Shown here: piece by piece, positions 1 through 6,140 of the stretch
Layout of the letters: the number at the start of each line of letters is the position of its first letter
Numbering within the stretch: position 1 is the first letter of the stretch
The notes under the pieces: generated by a model
What the model saw: only the letters and a program-made list of their open reading frames with translations
What the model was told of the DNA's origin: nothing
Database searches by the model: none
NCBI GenBank assembly: GCA_018060305.1
Contig: JAGOWF010000097.1
Coordinates: 1-9,178, forward strand
Reading direction: 5' to 3'
Source: Pyrinomonadaceae bacterium
GTDB taxonomy: Bacteria; Acidobacteriota; Blastocatellia; Pyrinomonadales; Pyrinomonadaceae
DNA: 9,178 bases
Translations under genes and position numbers: made by a program

Positions 1-241
1 TCAATCTCTGCTGCTGCGTATATACTCCGCCGCCCTCCGGGCTCGTGGCGATGGAATTGTAGAGTTCATCGAGTCCCTCAGTGTTCCTGAGATACTCAGC
101 CGCGGCCGGTCCCGTGAGCGTCGGTAGATCCTCGGTCGTCGCGCTCGGATCGGCGGCCGATATGGAATTTGCATTCCAATCGATGAGAAAACCGCCAAGT
201 GTAAAAGTCAGTGTGAAAAGTATAGTGATTCGATGCAGCAT
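1..241 (-). CDS. Secreted protein of unknown function, 5' part only (runs off left edge)
   Basis: An open frame of 80 codons starts at ATG 241-239 and runs without a stop to the left edge, so the gene is partial. A good ribosome binding site, AGGGAG at 248-253 (minus strand), lies 6 nt before the ATG and decides the start. The product begins MLHRITILFTLTFTLGG: a short basic N-terminus, a hydrophobic core to about residue 20, then a polar stretch and SISAADPS around residues 26-33. This reads as an export signal with possible cleavage near the Ala-Ala. The mature part seen (TEDLPTLTGPAAAEYL and onward) is polar and matches no family I recognise. It is divergent from the ECF sigma factor, with 144 bp between the two starts, so the two may share regulation. 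The protein is likely periplasmic, surface-located or outer-membrane associated. The gene is well supported; the function is unknown. Confidence 0.7.
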   Translation of the reverse strand, partial: MLHRITILFTLTFTLGGFLIDWNANSISAADPSATTEDLPTLTGPAAAEYLRNTEGLDELYNSIATSPEGGGVYTQQQRL

Positions 242-247
242 AATATT

Positions 248-253
248 CTCCCT
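248..253 (-). promoter_or_regulatory. Ribosome binding site of the left-edge secreted protein gene
   Basis: AGGGAG read on the minus strand, 6 nt before the ATG at 241. It is the main evidence that this edge frame is a real gene start. Confidence 0.65.
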
Positions 254-330
254 GTTCGGCCACATGAGTGCTTACGTCCATATGCGTGGAAGTCACGACA
301 ACTCTGCCAAAAAAATAAAGATGTTTGTTT

Positions 331-362
331 TTGCTCCGAAAAACGCTAGACTTTGATATAAG
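331..362 (+). promoter_or_regulatory. Possible promoter of the ECF sigma factor gene
   Basis: TTGCTC (331-336) and GATATA (355-360) are separated by 18 bp in an A/T-rich stretch directly before the sigma factor gene; TATAAG at 357-362 is an overlapping alternative -10. A transcript from here would have a leader of only about 17-20 nt. No Shine-Dalgarno sequence is visible before the ATG at 386, so initiation may not depend on one. The assignment rests on hexamer resemblance only. I saw no convincing promoter for the divergent minus-strand gene in 254-330. Confidence 0.3.
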
Positions 363-385
363 TCACCACAGTTCCGGCACAACCT

Positions 386-958
386 ATGAGCGACGACCAG
401 CCATCGCGGATCACGCGCATTTTGCAGGATTGGAACGACGGCAATGAGGCCGCGAAGGACGAACTGCTGCCATTTGTCTATGACGAGCTAAAGCGTCAGG
501 CGCGGATAATGATGTCGTCTGAGCGCAATAATCACACGCTGCAGCCGACCGCGCTCGTCCACGAGGCCTTTATACGGCTAAATAATCAGGCCGGGATCGA
601 CTGGAAGAACCGGAGCCATTTTTACGGTATTGCGTCGCGGCTGATGCGGCAGATATTGATCGATCACGCCCGTCAGCATGCGACAGCAAAGCGTGGAAAC
701 CGCCCGATACATTTTTCGCTGGATGATGTGCAGATACCGGTCGAGGAACGCGCCGGTTCGTTGCTGGTGCTCAACGATGTGCTCGACCGGCTCGAGAAAT
801 TTGACGAACAACAGGCAAAGGTCGTCGAGATGCGTTTTTTCGGCGGGATGACCAACGCCGAGATCGCGGAGAGCCTCGACATCTCGGAGCGGACGGTCGT
901 GCGCGACTGGCAGGCCGCGAGGCTGTGGCTGTATCGGGAGTTGAATGAGAGTTCTTAG
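386..958 (+). CDS. ECF-family RNA polymerase sigma factor (PF07638/TIGR02999 type)
   Basis: A 190-residue sigma-70 family factor that would direct RNA polymerase to a specific promoter set. Region 2 spans roughly residues 25-95 and includes ELKRQARIMM and LQPTALVHEAFIRL, the latter typical of the PF07638 ECF group common in Acidobacteriota and Planctomycetes. The downstream part of region 2 reads FYGIASRLMRQILIDHARQH. Region 4 (about residues 133-185) carries a helix-turn-helix, MTNAEIAESLDISERTVVRD, for -35 recognition. Length is normal for the group. No anti-sigma factor or zinc-finger partner is adjacent. The next gene on the same strand is a membrane Ser/Thr kinase with TPRs, a partner seen repeatedly for this sigma group, so phosphorylation-linked control is plausible but inferred. 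The stop codon lies inside the left arm of an inverted repeat (955-1049). The start at 386 is the only sensible ATG giving full region 2. Confidence 0.9.
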   Translation: MSDDQPSRITRILQDWNDGNEAAKDELLPFVYDELKRQARIMMSSERNNHTLQPTALVHEAFIRLNNQAGIDWKNRSHFYGIASRLMRQILIDHARQHATAKRGNRPIHFSLDDVQIPVEERAGSLLVLNDVLDRLEKFDEQQAKVVEMRFFGGMTNAEIAESLDISERTVVRDWQAARLWLYRELNESS

Positions 959-1049
959 CGCAAAGACGCAGAGATTTGATAGATATAGGTTCTTAGCAGG
1001 GGGTCTCGTGCTAACTCAGCGTCTTTGCTACTTTGCGTCTTTGCGTTAA
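955..1049. repeat. Imperfect palindromic intergenic element with 8-bp repeat units
   Basis: The left arm TTAGCGCAAAGACGCAGAG (955-973) matches the reverse complement of 1031-1049 (TTAACGCAAAGACGCAAAG) at 17 of 19 positions. Both mismatches become G-U pairs in a plus-strand RNA, giving a continuous 19-bp stem. The 57-nt loop holds a second hairpin, TTAGCA (993-998) with TGCTAA (1009-1014). The right side is built on an 8-bp period: CTTTGC recurs at 1023, 1031 and 1039. GCGTCTTTGC occurs at 1019-1028 and again at 1035-1044. The left arm overlaps the sigma factor stop codon (TAG, 956-958). No T-run follows, so it is not a plain intrinsic terminator. From memory, arrays of this CTTTGCGT type occur dispersed in many bacterial genomes, which would make this a REP/MITE-like element; an RNA switch between sigma factor and kinase is the alternative. 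Confidence 0.7.
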
Positions 1050-1063
1050 AGCTCCTACCTTTT

Positions 1064-1114
1064 ATGGCAGACTTTTTACGCGATTTACGCATATTCCGTT
1101 AAGGCACCTGCCAT
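1064..1114. promoter_or_regulatory. Kinase leader: inverted repeat and tandem 9-bp repeat, possible control region
   Basis: ATGGCAG (1064-1070) and CTGCCAT (1108-1114) are perfect inverted 7-mers flanking the last 50 bp before the kinase ATG. Between them TTTACGC occurs twice with 9-bp periodicity (1075-1081 and 1084-1090), followed by CATATT (1090-1095), a possible -10. This could be an operator/promoter for the kinase or a leader hairpin; chance is also possible. AAGG at 1101-1104 is too far (16 nt) from the ATG to be a normal Shine-Dalgarno. Confidence 0.25.
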
Positions 1115-1120
1115 CGACTA

Positions 1121-3859
1121 ATGCAGCCGCAAAACTGGGACAAGATCAAAGACATCCTCGATGAGGCACTGCGGCTCGATGCGGCGGGGCGGGCATCATA
1201 TCTGGACAAAGCCGGACTCGCGGCCGATGTTCGGGGCGAGGTCGAATCGCTGATGAGCTTTGACGAGGCATCTGCGAACCTGATGCAGCTTTCGGCGGTC
1301 GAATTTTCAAGTTCATTCATCGACGGGCGCGAGGCGGACGATCGGCTGGCCGGCCAGCAGATAGGGCATTACCGTGTCGTTTCCGAGATAGGGCACGGCG
1401 GAATGGGGGCTGTCTATCTTGCGGAGAGAGAGGACGGCACGTTTTCGCAGCGCGTCGCGCTCAAACTGCTCAAACGCGAGATGAATACGGCCGCGCTTCG
1501 CCGCAGATTTGAGCAGGAACGCGACATTCTCTCGCGTCTCGAGCACCCCAACATCGCGCGGTTGCTCGATGCCGGCGCGACTGACGACAAGATACCCTTC
1601 CTTGCGATGGAGTATGTCGAGGGTCGTCCAATCGACGAATACTGCAATAAGAATGGACTCGATCTCGACGCTCGGCTGGAGCTGTTTCAGCAGATATGTT
1701 CAACCGTAGATTTTGCCCATCGTAATCTGATCGTCCACCGCGACCTCAAGCCGTCAAATATTCTCGTCACCGAAGACGGCATTCCAAAGCTGCTCGATTT
1801 TGGCATCTCAAAGATCCTCTCTGACACCAACGACGAATCACCGGCGGCAACTGTCACGCGGCTTGGCGCCATGACGCCCGGCTATGCCTCGCCTGAGCAA
1901 CTTCGCAGCGAGAGCGTTACGACATCGACGGACGTATATTCGCTCGGCGTGATCCTCTTTGAATTGCTCAGCGGACACCGCCCGTTTGAGGCCAAAGAGA
2001 GCAACCTGAACGATATCCTCAATGCGGTGATAGAGACCGATCCGCCGCTGCCGTCATCGGTAGCGGGAACACTGCCCGAACGAAGCCTCGAAGCTTTTAC
2101 CGCGAGGCCGGACGATATACAGGCGGTGAATGAAACGCGGCAGCAATCGCATCGGCTGACGGCGCCCCGGATGATGAGTGTCAAGCCGCAATACCTGCGG
2201 GGCGATCTCGACAATATAATCCTGAAAGCCCTCAAGAAGGAACCGGAGCGGCGATACCTTTCGCCTGAGAATTTTTCAGACGATATCCGTCGATATCAGG
2301 ACGGGCTGCCCGTAACGGCGCGTCCGGATACGCTTGTTTACCGCGCAGGGAAGTTTGTGCGGCGAAACCGCTACGCCGCGATCGCCGCGGCATTGGTCCT
2401 GATCGCCATCATCGCCGGTGCAATCGCGACACTGTGGCAGGCACGCGTGGCACACGCTGAACGCCTCAGGGCCGAGAGCCGCTTTAATGACGTTCGCAAG
2501 CTCGCGAATTCTTACATTTTTGACGTTTACCCCGAGATCGAGAATCTTGAAGGTTCGCTCAAGGCCCGCGAGAAGATACTTGTGAATGCTCTCGGCTATC
2601 TCGATAGCTTGTCAAAAGAGGCCGGTGACGACCTAGAACTGCAGGGCGAACTCGCGACCGCCTACGAAAAGATCGGCGACGTTCAGGGTGCATTGACCAA
2701 TTCAAGCCTGGGCAATATTCAGGCGGGGCTCGATAGTTACACAAAGGCGGCCAAATTGCGCGAGGCGGTCTATCTGGCCGATTCGTCTGATCTCGATGCC
2801 AAAGAGAAGCTCGCGGCGAATTACTATACGACCGCACGAACGCTGTGGAACAACAGCCAGACGCAGGAGGCGACGGAGGCATTTGAGCGAAGCCTAAAAC
2901 TTCGCCGCGAACTCGTTGCCAGTCGGCCGTCATCGGTCGAATATCAGAACCGTCTGGCCGTGGTGCTCATCGACTATGGTGCGATCCCTGTCTTCAATTC
3001 ACAGACTGCTCAGGCACTGGTGTTGTTTGACGAAGCGCTCGCGATCGTCGAGAAATTGCGTGGCCAGGACCCTGAGAACGCTGACTTTAAGAAGACCCAA
3101 ACGCGTCTGCTGCGCGTTATGAGCAAGGCAAAAGGCTCGATAGGCGATTACGAAGGCGGCATAAGGGGTTTTGCGGTTGCGGCGGAGATCAGCCGAGAGC
3201 TCGCGGCCCAGTTTCCCGATGATTTCCGCGTCCAGCGAAGCGTGTGGCTGACCGATTCGCTGACGTGTGAACTGTATATTGACAAGGAGGACGCTCACAA
3301 GGGTGTCGAGACGTGTCTGCCGACGATCGCGTTTCCAAAGGCAGCTCTTGCGAAGGAGCCCGAGAACGGCGTCATCGCATATGATCTGGCGATCTCGCAC
3401 TTTAATACTGCCCGGGCTTACCGTTTTGCGGGTGACTACAGCAACGTAATTGCGCAGGCTGACAAGGCCATTGCCGTAATGACGGCGTTGAGCAAAAAGA
3501 CGCCGGAGAACTTGGAGTATCAGCGTAACCTCGCTGTTTACGAGACCGAACGTGTTCGGGCGCACCTTAAACTCGGCCGATATGCGGAAGCTCAAACCGG
3601 CGCGCAGAAAGTGCTCACGACGATGATACCGATCGCCGAGGCAGATAAGGCAACGACGACCTACCGATACGACGTTGCGATCGCCTATCGTCTGTCCGCC
3701 GAAGCATTTGCGCGGACAGGGAGTAAGGCAAAGGCTGTTGAGAATATGCAAAAGGCGATCTCGATCGTCGAAGGGCTTCGGGATGAGAATGCCCTCCGCG
3801 ATACTGACAAGGATCTGCTGACCGAGCTCGCGAATGAACTGGCCGAGTATTCCTCCTAA
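1121..3859 (+). CDS. Membrane-anchored Ser/Thr protein kinase with C-terminal TPR region
   Basis: A 912-residue receptor-like Hanks-type kinase. Residues 1-75 are the helical N-terminal segment usual in acidobacterial kinases of this class (NWDKIKDILDEAL). The kinase domain spans about 83-395 and looks catalytically complete: glycine loop GHGGMG (91-96), Lys115 in VALK, probable C-helix Glu133, HRDLKPSN (206-213) with Asp208, Lys210 and Asn213, DFG (226-228), SPE (257-259) and DVYSLG (271-276). LRGDLDNIILKALKKEPERR (359-378) is a typical tail for the class. One transmembrane helix lies at about 419-439 after a basic stretch (RRNR), so the kinase should be cytoplasmic. The remaining ~470 residues are helical pairs resembling TPRs, for example around 620-660, 690-730 and 770-850, and would lie outside the inner membrane as a sensor or scaffold. 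It probably acts with the sigma factor upstream. Its stop overlaps the stop of the convergent porin gene by 4 bp. Confidence 0.92.
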   Translation: MQPQNWDKIKDILDEALRLDAAGRASYLDKAGLAADVRGEVESLMSFDEASANLMQLSAVEFSSSFIDGREADDRLAGQQIGHYRVVSEIGHGGMGAVYLAEREDGTFSQRVALKLLKREMNTAALRRRFEQERDILSRLEHPNIARLLDAGATDDKIPFLAMEYVEGRPIDEYCNKNGLDLDARLELFQQICSTVDFAHRNLIVHRDLKPSNILVTEDGIPKLLDFGISKILSDTNDESPAATVTRLGAMTPGYASPEQLRSESVTTSTDVYSLGVILFELLSGHRPFEAKESNLNDILNAVIETDPPLPSSVAGTLPERSLEAFTARPDDIQAVNETRQQSHRLTAPRMMSVKPQYLRGDLDNIILKALKKEPERRYLSPENFSDDIRRYQDGLPVTARPDTLVYRAGKFVRRNRYAAIAAALVLIAIIAGAIATLWQARVAHAERLRAESRFNDVRKLANSYIFDVYPEIENLEGSLKAREKILVNALGYLDSLSKEAGDDLELQGELATAYEKIGDVQGALTNSSLGNIQAGLDSYTKAAKLREAVYLADSSDLDAKEKLAANYYTTARTLWNNSQTQEATEAFERSLKLRRELVASRPSSVEYQNRLAVVLIDYGAIPVFNSQTAQALVLFDEALAIVEKLRGQDPENADFKKTQTRLLRVMSKAKGSIGDYEGGIRGFAVAAEISRELAAQFPDDFRVQRSVWLTDSLTCELYIDKEDAHKGVETCLPTIAFPKAALAKEPENGVIAYDLAISHFNTARAYRFAGDYSNVIAQADKAIAVMTALSKKTPENLEYQRNLAVYETERVRAHLKLGRYAEAQTGAQKVLTTMIPIAEADKATTTYRYDVAIAYRLSAEAFARTGSKAKAVENMQKAISIVEGLRDENALRDTDKDLLTELANELAEYSS

Positions 3860-5295
3860 AAACTATAAGCAAACGCCAGATTTAGGTGCTCTGCCGTCCG
3901 GCGCCGCGATAGCCGATATTGGGTGTCAAATCGCCGAACCTCAATGCCCATCTGGAATTGGGGGCTGAACTTATAGATCACTTCGCCGGCGAACGCCAGA
4001 TTCCTCATTCGCCAATCACGCGAACTAACGCTGCGAAGGTCGGTGTCGTCGGGGTCGTCGATACCAACGGTGCCGTAAAAGCCGAGCTTGCTGCCCTTCA
4101 TGCGCGGCGTAACCGCGACCTGCAGCCAGCCGCCTCGCGTGGTGATCGCTCTAATACCGTCGGCGGTCGCTGCATTGCCCTGGACACGCGCAAAGTCCGG
4201 ATTTACTCCCTGAAAAACTCCGGCCTGAAAGCCACCGAGGCCCTGACCGATAAATGCCTCACCGGTAATACCGACGATATCCGTCAGCGGCATATTCCAA
4301 TCCGCCGCGAGGCCCCACGATGCGTCGGTATAACGCATACTCGCGGGGCCCGCGGCGGCCGCCACCCGTCCGAAATGGCCTGAGACGCCTAACGAGCCAT
4401 TCTTCTTGCTGGCAAACCAGTTCTTGCCCGAGTAGGCAAGACGGCTTTGGAAAAAAGGAAAACCTGATGTCGAGCCCGAATTGGGCTGCAGAAAGAAACC
4501 GCCTGACGATGACGAATCGCCCGACTGAGGAGCAAGGACTGCGCCCTGCCACGAGACGCTGCCAAACTTTCGCTCGATCTTGATCTGCGGGATGCGTGCC
4601 CAGTTGTTGCCGGCTGCGGCCATTTGCGGGATCGCGGCCGCAGCAAGCGAAACGGGACTCTGCGGGGCAAACGGCATCCAGTCCTGCCCTATCGTCAGGC
4701 CGGTTTTTTCCCAATCGAGCCGGATGTTGGCAAGACGCAGCCGGACGAGGCCAAAATTCTCGCCGATACCGATGCCCGGTGAACCGCCAAAAAAGTCGGC
4801 CTCGACGACCGCGCCAAGCCGGGCCTTGCCGACCTTGGCATCTTCGATCTTTAGTCCGAGCCGCGTTTGCCTGAGGCTCGCGCTCATCCCGCCGGTGCCG
4901 CCGGTCGAGGCAAAGAGCGGGACGTCCGCGTTGTTCGTCCCTCGCGTGTTGCCAAAGGCGTTGAAATAGATCGTGCCGTAGGGCGTTAGTTTGACGTTGC
5001 CGACGTTAACGCTGAGATCGCGCTTCTGCGGGGTGTCCTTCTCACTCTGCGGCAGCGGAACAGCCTTGGCCGTCGCCGGATCGGGCTCGGACGGCTTGGC
5101 GGCAGGCGGCGTGACTGTCGGCGACTGGCGACGAGCAAGTTCCTCGGTCAGCAGCCTGACTTTTTGTTCGAGGTCCTCGATCCGACGTGTGAGGTCGTCA
5201 ACATCTGGCCGATCCGTCCGAGTCTGGGCAGCGGCCGCGACGGCCGTGATCGCGAGGACCAAAAACAGGAAAATGGCGCGTTTTAGCATGCTCAT
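3856..5295 (-). CDS. Outer-membrane porin, probably DcaP-like
   Basis: A 479-residue exported beta-barrel protein. Residues 1-23 are a signal peptide (basic MSMLKRA, hydrophobic core, AAAA before Gln24). Residues 32-57 form a heptad-like coiled coil (VDDLTRRIEDLEQKVRLLTE), followed by a Pro-rich linker to about residue 90. From about 95 on there are alternating amphipathic strands, beginning KLTPYGTIYFNAFGN. The chain ends LAFAYSF; a C-terminal Phe is the usual recognition signal for outer-membrane barrel assembly. Coiled coil, linker and barrel in this order resemble trimeric DcaP-type porins for small anionic solutes; the substrate is unknown. ATG 5295 is chosen, with ATG 5289 as a close alternative; neither has a good Shine-Dalgarno. 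An in-frame TGA at 5314-5316 prevents longer versions. It is divergent from the CRP/FNR regulator and shares its upstream region and CRP-type site. The 3' end overlaps the kinase stop by 4 bp (CTAA). Confidence 0.85.
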   Translation of the reverse strand: MSMLKRAIFLFLVLAITAVAAAAQTRTDRPDVDDLTRRIEDLEQKVRLLTEELARRQSPTVTPPAAKPSEPDPATAKAVPLPQSEKDTPQKRDLSVNVGNVKLTPYGTIYFNAFGNTRGTNNADVPLFASTGGTGGMSASLRQTRLGLKIEDAKVGKARLGAVVEADFFGGSPGIGIGENFGLVRLRLANIRLDWEKTGLTIGQDWMPFAPQSPVSLAAAAIPQMAAAGNNWARIPQIKIERKFGSVSWQGAVLAPQSGDSSSSGGFFLQPNSGSTSGFPFFQSRLAYSGKNWFASKKNGSLGVSGHFGRVAAAAGPASMRYTDASWGLAADWNMPLTDIVGITGEAFIGQGLGGFQAGVFQGVNPDFARVQGNAATADGIRAITTRGGWLQVAVTPRMKGSKLGFYGTVGIDDPDDTDLRSVSSRDWRMRNLAFAGEVIYKFSPQFQMGIEVRRFDTQYRLSRRRTAEHLNLAFAYSF

Positions 5296-5332
5296 ATGTG
5301 TTAGTTGACGAAATCAAACAGCCCCAAGCCAT
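5198..5332 (-). CDS. Possible 44-residue leader ORF overlapping the porin start
   Basis: A perfect AGGAGG (5343-5348, minus strand) sits 10 nt before an ATG at 5332-5330. It opens a 44-codon frame (MAWGCLISSTNTYEHAKTRH and onward) that overlaps the first third of the porin signal/coiled-coil region in another frame. The porin ATG at 5295 has no good ribosome binding site, so translation of this frame could couple to or compete with porin translation. The peptide sequence matches nothing I recognise and its second half is rich in Arg, Asp and Gly, as out-of-frame translations often are. The signal may be chance. Confidence 0.2.
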   Translation of the reverse strand: MAWGCLISSTNTYEHAKTRHFPVFGPRDHGRRGRCPDSDGSARC

Positions 5333-5358
5333 TATCGACCCGCCTCCTACGAGCAGTG

Positions 5359-5374
5359 TATGACCGATGTCACA
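5359..5374. promoter_or_regulatory. CRP/FNR-type operator between porin and regulator genes
   Basis: TATGA-CCGATG-TCACA matches the CRP consensus TGTGA-N6-TCACA at 9 of 10 half-site bases; the inner part TGAC-N4-GTCA is a perfect palindrome. Its centre (5366.5) lies 35 bp before the centre of TAGAAT (5399-5404), a possible -10 for the regulator gene, close to the class II activator arrangement. It also lies 64 bp upstream of the divergent porin gene start. Autoregulation and porin control are inferred. Confidence 0.55.
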
Positions 5375-5398
5375 ATATGTGTTCGCCAACCGACGCGC

Positions 5399-5404
5399 TA
5401 GAAT
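5399..5404 (+). promoter_or_regulatory. Possible -10 element of the CRP/FNR regulator gene
   Basis: TAGAAT, 5 of 6 matches to TATAAT, 14 nt before the chosen ATG at 5419. It implies a very short leader of roughly 8 nt, in line with the lack of a Shine-Dalgarno. No good -35 is seen at the right distance; the CRP-type site 5359-5374 occupies that area, as expected for an activator-dependent promoter. Confidence 0.35.
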
Positions 5405-5418
5405 CAAACTTTATCGAT

Positions 5419-6051
5419 ATGGCCGTTCTCGACGAAAATCTAACAAGAATGCTCGCTCAGCGATCGTCCGCAAAGCACTTTGCCGCAGGTGAGATCGTCT
5501 TTTCCGAAGGCGATGACGCGGCATTTTTGCCCTATATTCGGTCAGGCCGGATCAAGATGGTCCGCTATCCGGAACTTGGAAAAGAGGTCATCGTAGGCAC
5601 ATTCGGGGCCGGCGAGGTCTTTGCGATCCCTCCTGCACTCGATGGTAAGAGCCTTCCCGCAACGGCCGTGGCAATGGACGAATCTGAGTTACTTTTTATG
5701 CCGCGAGCCGATTTCAAGGCACTGATGGCCAGTTCGCCTGAGTTCTCGGCAGTCATCTTCGAGCAGATGTGCGATGTCCTGCGTCAGAAGGCCGACACCG
5801 TCCGGATCCTCGCGACGCCGTCTGCCGAGCAGCGAATTGCGGGGGTCCTGATCTCGATCGTGGGCGAGATCGATGAGGGCGAGCCGCATCGTATCGATCA
5901 TCGCCGCCAGGACATAGCCGACATGGCCGGACTGACGATCGAGACTACCATCCGCTCGATACGACGGATGGCCGCGCGTGATCTGTTTCGGATCGTTCAT
6001 GGCAAGATCTATATCGATTCGCTCGAACCTCTGCGACGCCTCGTCGAATAA
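5419..6051 (+). CDS. CRP/FNR-family transcriptional regulator
   Basis: A 210-residue regulator. Residues 12-105 form the cyclic-nucleotide-binding-type sensor domain (FAAGEIVFSEGDDAAFLPYI, then SGRIKM and GEVFAIPPAL). A long dimer helix follows at about 108-135, and a winged helix-turn-helix at about 162-200 (QDIADMAGLTIETTIRSIRR). In the recognition helix the Glu and Arg that read the TGA core are kept (E..R in ETTIR), but the CRP Arg180 position is Ile. Only one cysteine is present (residue 118), so an FNR-type [4Fe-4S] cluster is unlikely; cAMP, haem/NO or redox sensing remain open. The frame extends upstream to an ATG at 5305, but the domain begins normally from 5419, and the extension would swallow the CRP-type operator and place the two divergent starts 10 bp apart; ATG 5377 is a further alternative. 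The next genes (RIC, YwiC-like) have a matching operator, so it probably controls them. Confidence 0.88.
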   Translation: MAVLDENLTRMLAQRSSAKHFAAGEIVFSEGDDAAFLPYIRSGRIKMVRYPELGKEVIVGTFGAGEVFAIPPALDGKSLPATAVAMDESELLFMPRADFKALMASSPEFSAVIFEQMCDVLRQKADTVRILATPSAEQRIAGVLISIVGEIDEGEPHRIDHRRQDIADMAGLTIETTIRSIRRMAARDLFRIVHGKIYIDSLEPLRRLVE

Positions 6052-6071
6052 TTCCTTTATTTTTTTGTTCG

Positions 6072-6087
6072 TATGAGGCAGGTCATA
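6072..6087. promoter_or_regulatory. CRP/FNR-type operator upstream of the RIC gene
   Basis: TATGA-GGCAGG-TCATA is a perfect 5+5 palindrome with the N6 spacing of CRP sites and shares the unusual TATGA half-site with 5359-5374. Its centre (6079.5) is 32 bp before the centre of CACAAT (6109-6114), a weak -10, which is exactly the class II activator geometry. The inferred start near 6121 would leave a 20-nt leader carrying the AGGAGG. Confidence 0.6.
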
Positions 6088-6104
6088 TTAACCGTCGCCT
6101 CATA
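6072..6104. repeat. 8-bp perfect inverted repeat downstream of the regulator gene
   Basis: TATGAGGC (6072-6079) and GCCTCATA (6097-6104) are exact inverted copies around a 17-bp centre, which itself contains GGT and ACC in pairing register. The right arm adds a third half-site, TCATA (6100-6104), 17 bp after the second one. A T-run (6057-6067) precedes rather than follows the stem, so it is not an intrinsic terminator for the regulator gene on the plus strand. It is more likely an extended operator, or a hairpin in read-through RNA. Confidence 0.5.
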
Positions 6105-6127
6105 GCCCCACAATGGCATAAGTCACC

Positions 6128-6133
6128 AGGAGG
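6128..6133 (+). promoter_or_regulatory. Strong ribosome binding site of the RIC gene
   Basis: Consensus AGGAGG, 7 nt before ATG 6141. It is much stronger than the sites before the sigma factor, kinase and regulator genes and fixes the start. Confidence 0.85.
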
Positions 6134-6140
6134 ACTCATT

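Noticed and set aside
1..296. Alternative minus-strand frames 1-198 and 96-296
   Set aside because: Arg-rich shadow translations of the partial secreted-protein gene, which has the better start signal and a signal peptide.
1064..1081. Sigma-54 promoter before the kinase (TGGCAG)
   Set aside because: The GC element at the required 10-bp distance from the GG is missing.
959..1120. CRISPR array from the repeated CTTTGCGT units
   Set aside because: Units are only 8 bp, contiguous and palindromic overall, with no spacers and no cas genes.
2999..3751. 250-codon minus-strand open frame inside the kinase gene
   Set aside because: It lies antisense to clear TPR-coding sequence, its translation has no recognisable domain or ribosome binding site, and long antisense frames are common opposite G+C-rich genes.
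3919..4714. Open frames of about 150 codons on both strands inside the porin gene
   Set aside because: They overlap a well-supported barrel gene in other frames, have low-complexity Arg/Pro-rich translations and no supporting start signals.
6057..6104. Intrinsic terminator for the CRP/FNR gene
   Set aside because: The T-run comes before the stem rather than after it on the plus strand, and on the minus strand the stem is followed by A-rich sequence.
358..6127. Shared 11-mer ATAAGTCACCA before the sigma factor (358-368) and RIC (6117-6127)
   Set aside because: Several 11-mer coincidences are expected by chance in a window of this size, and the two genes otherwise show no common signal; noted only as a weak possibility of similar -10 regions.
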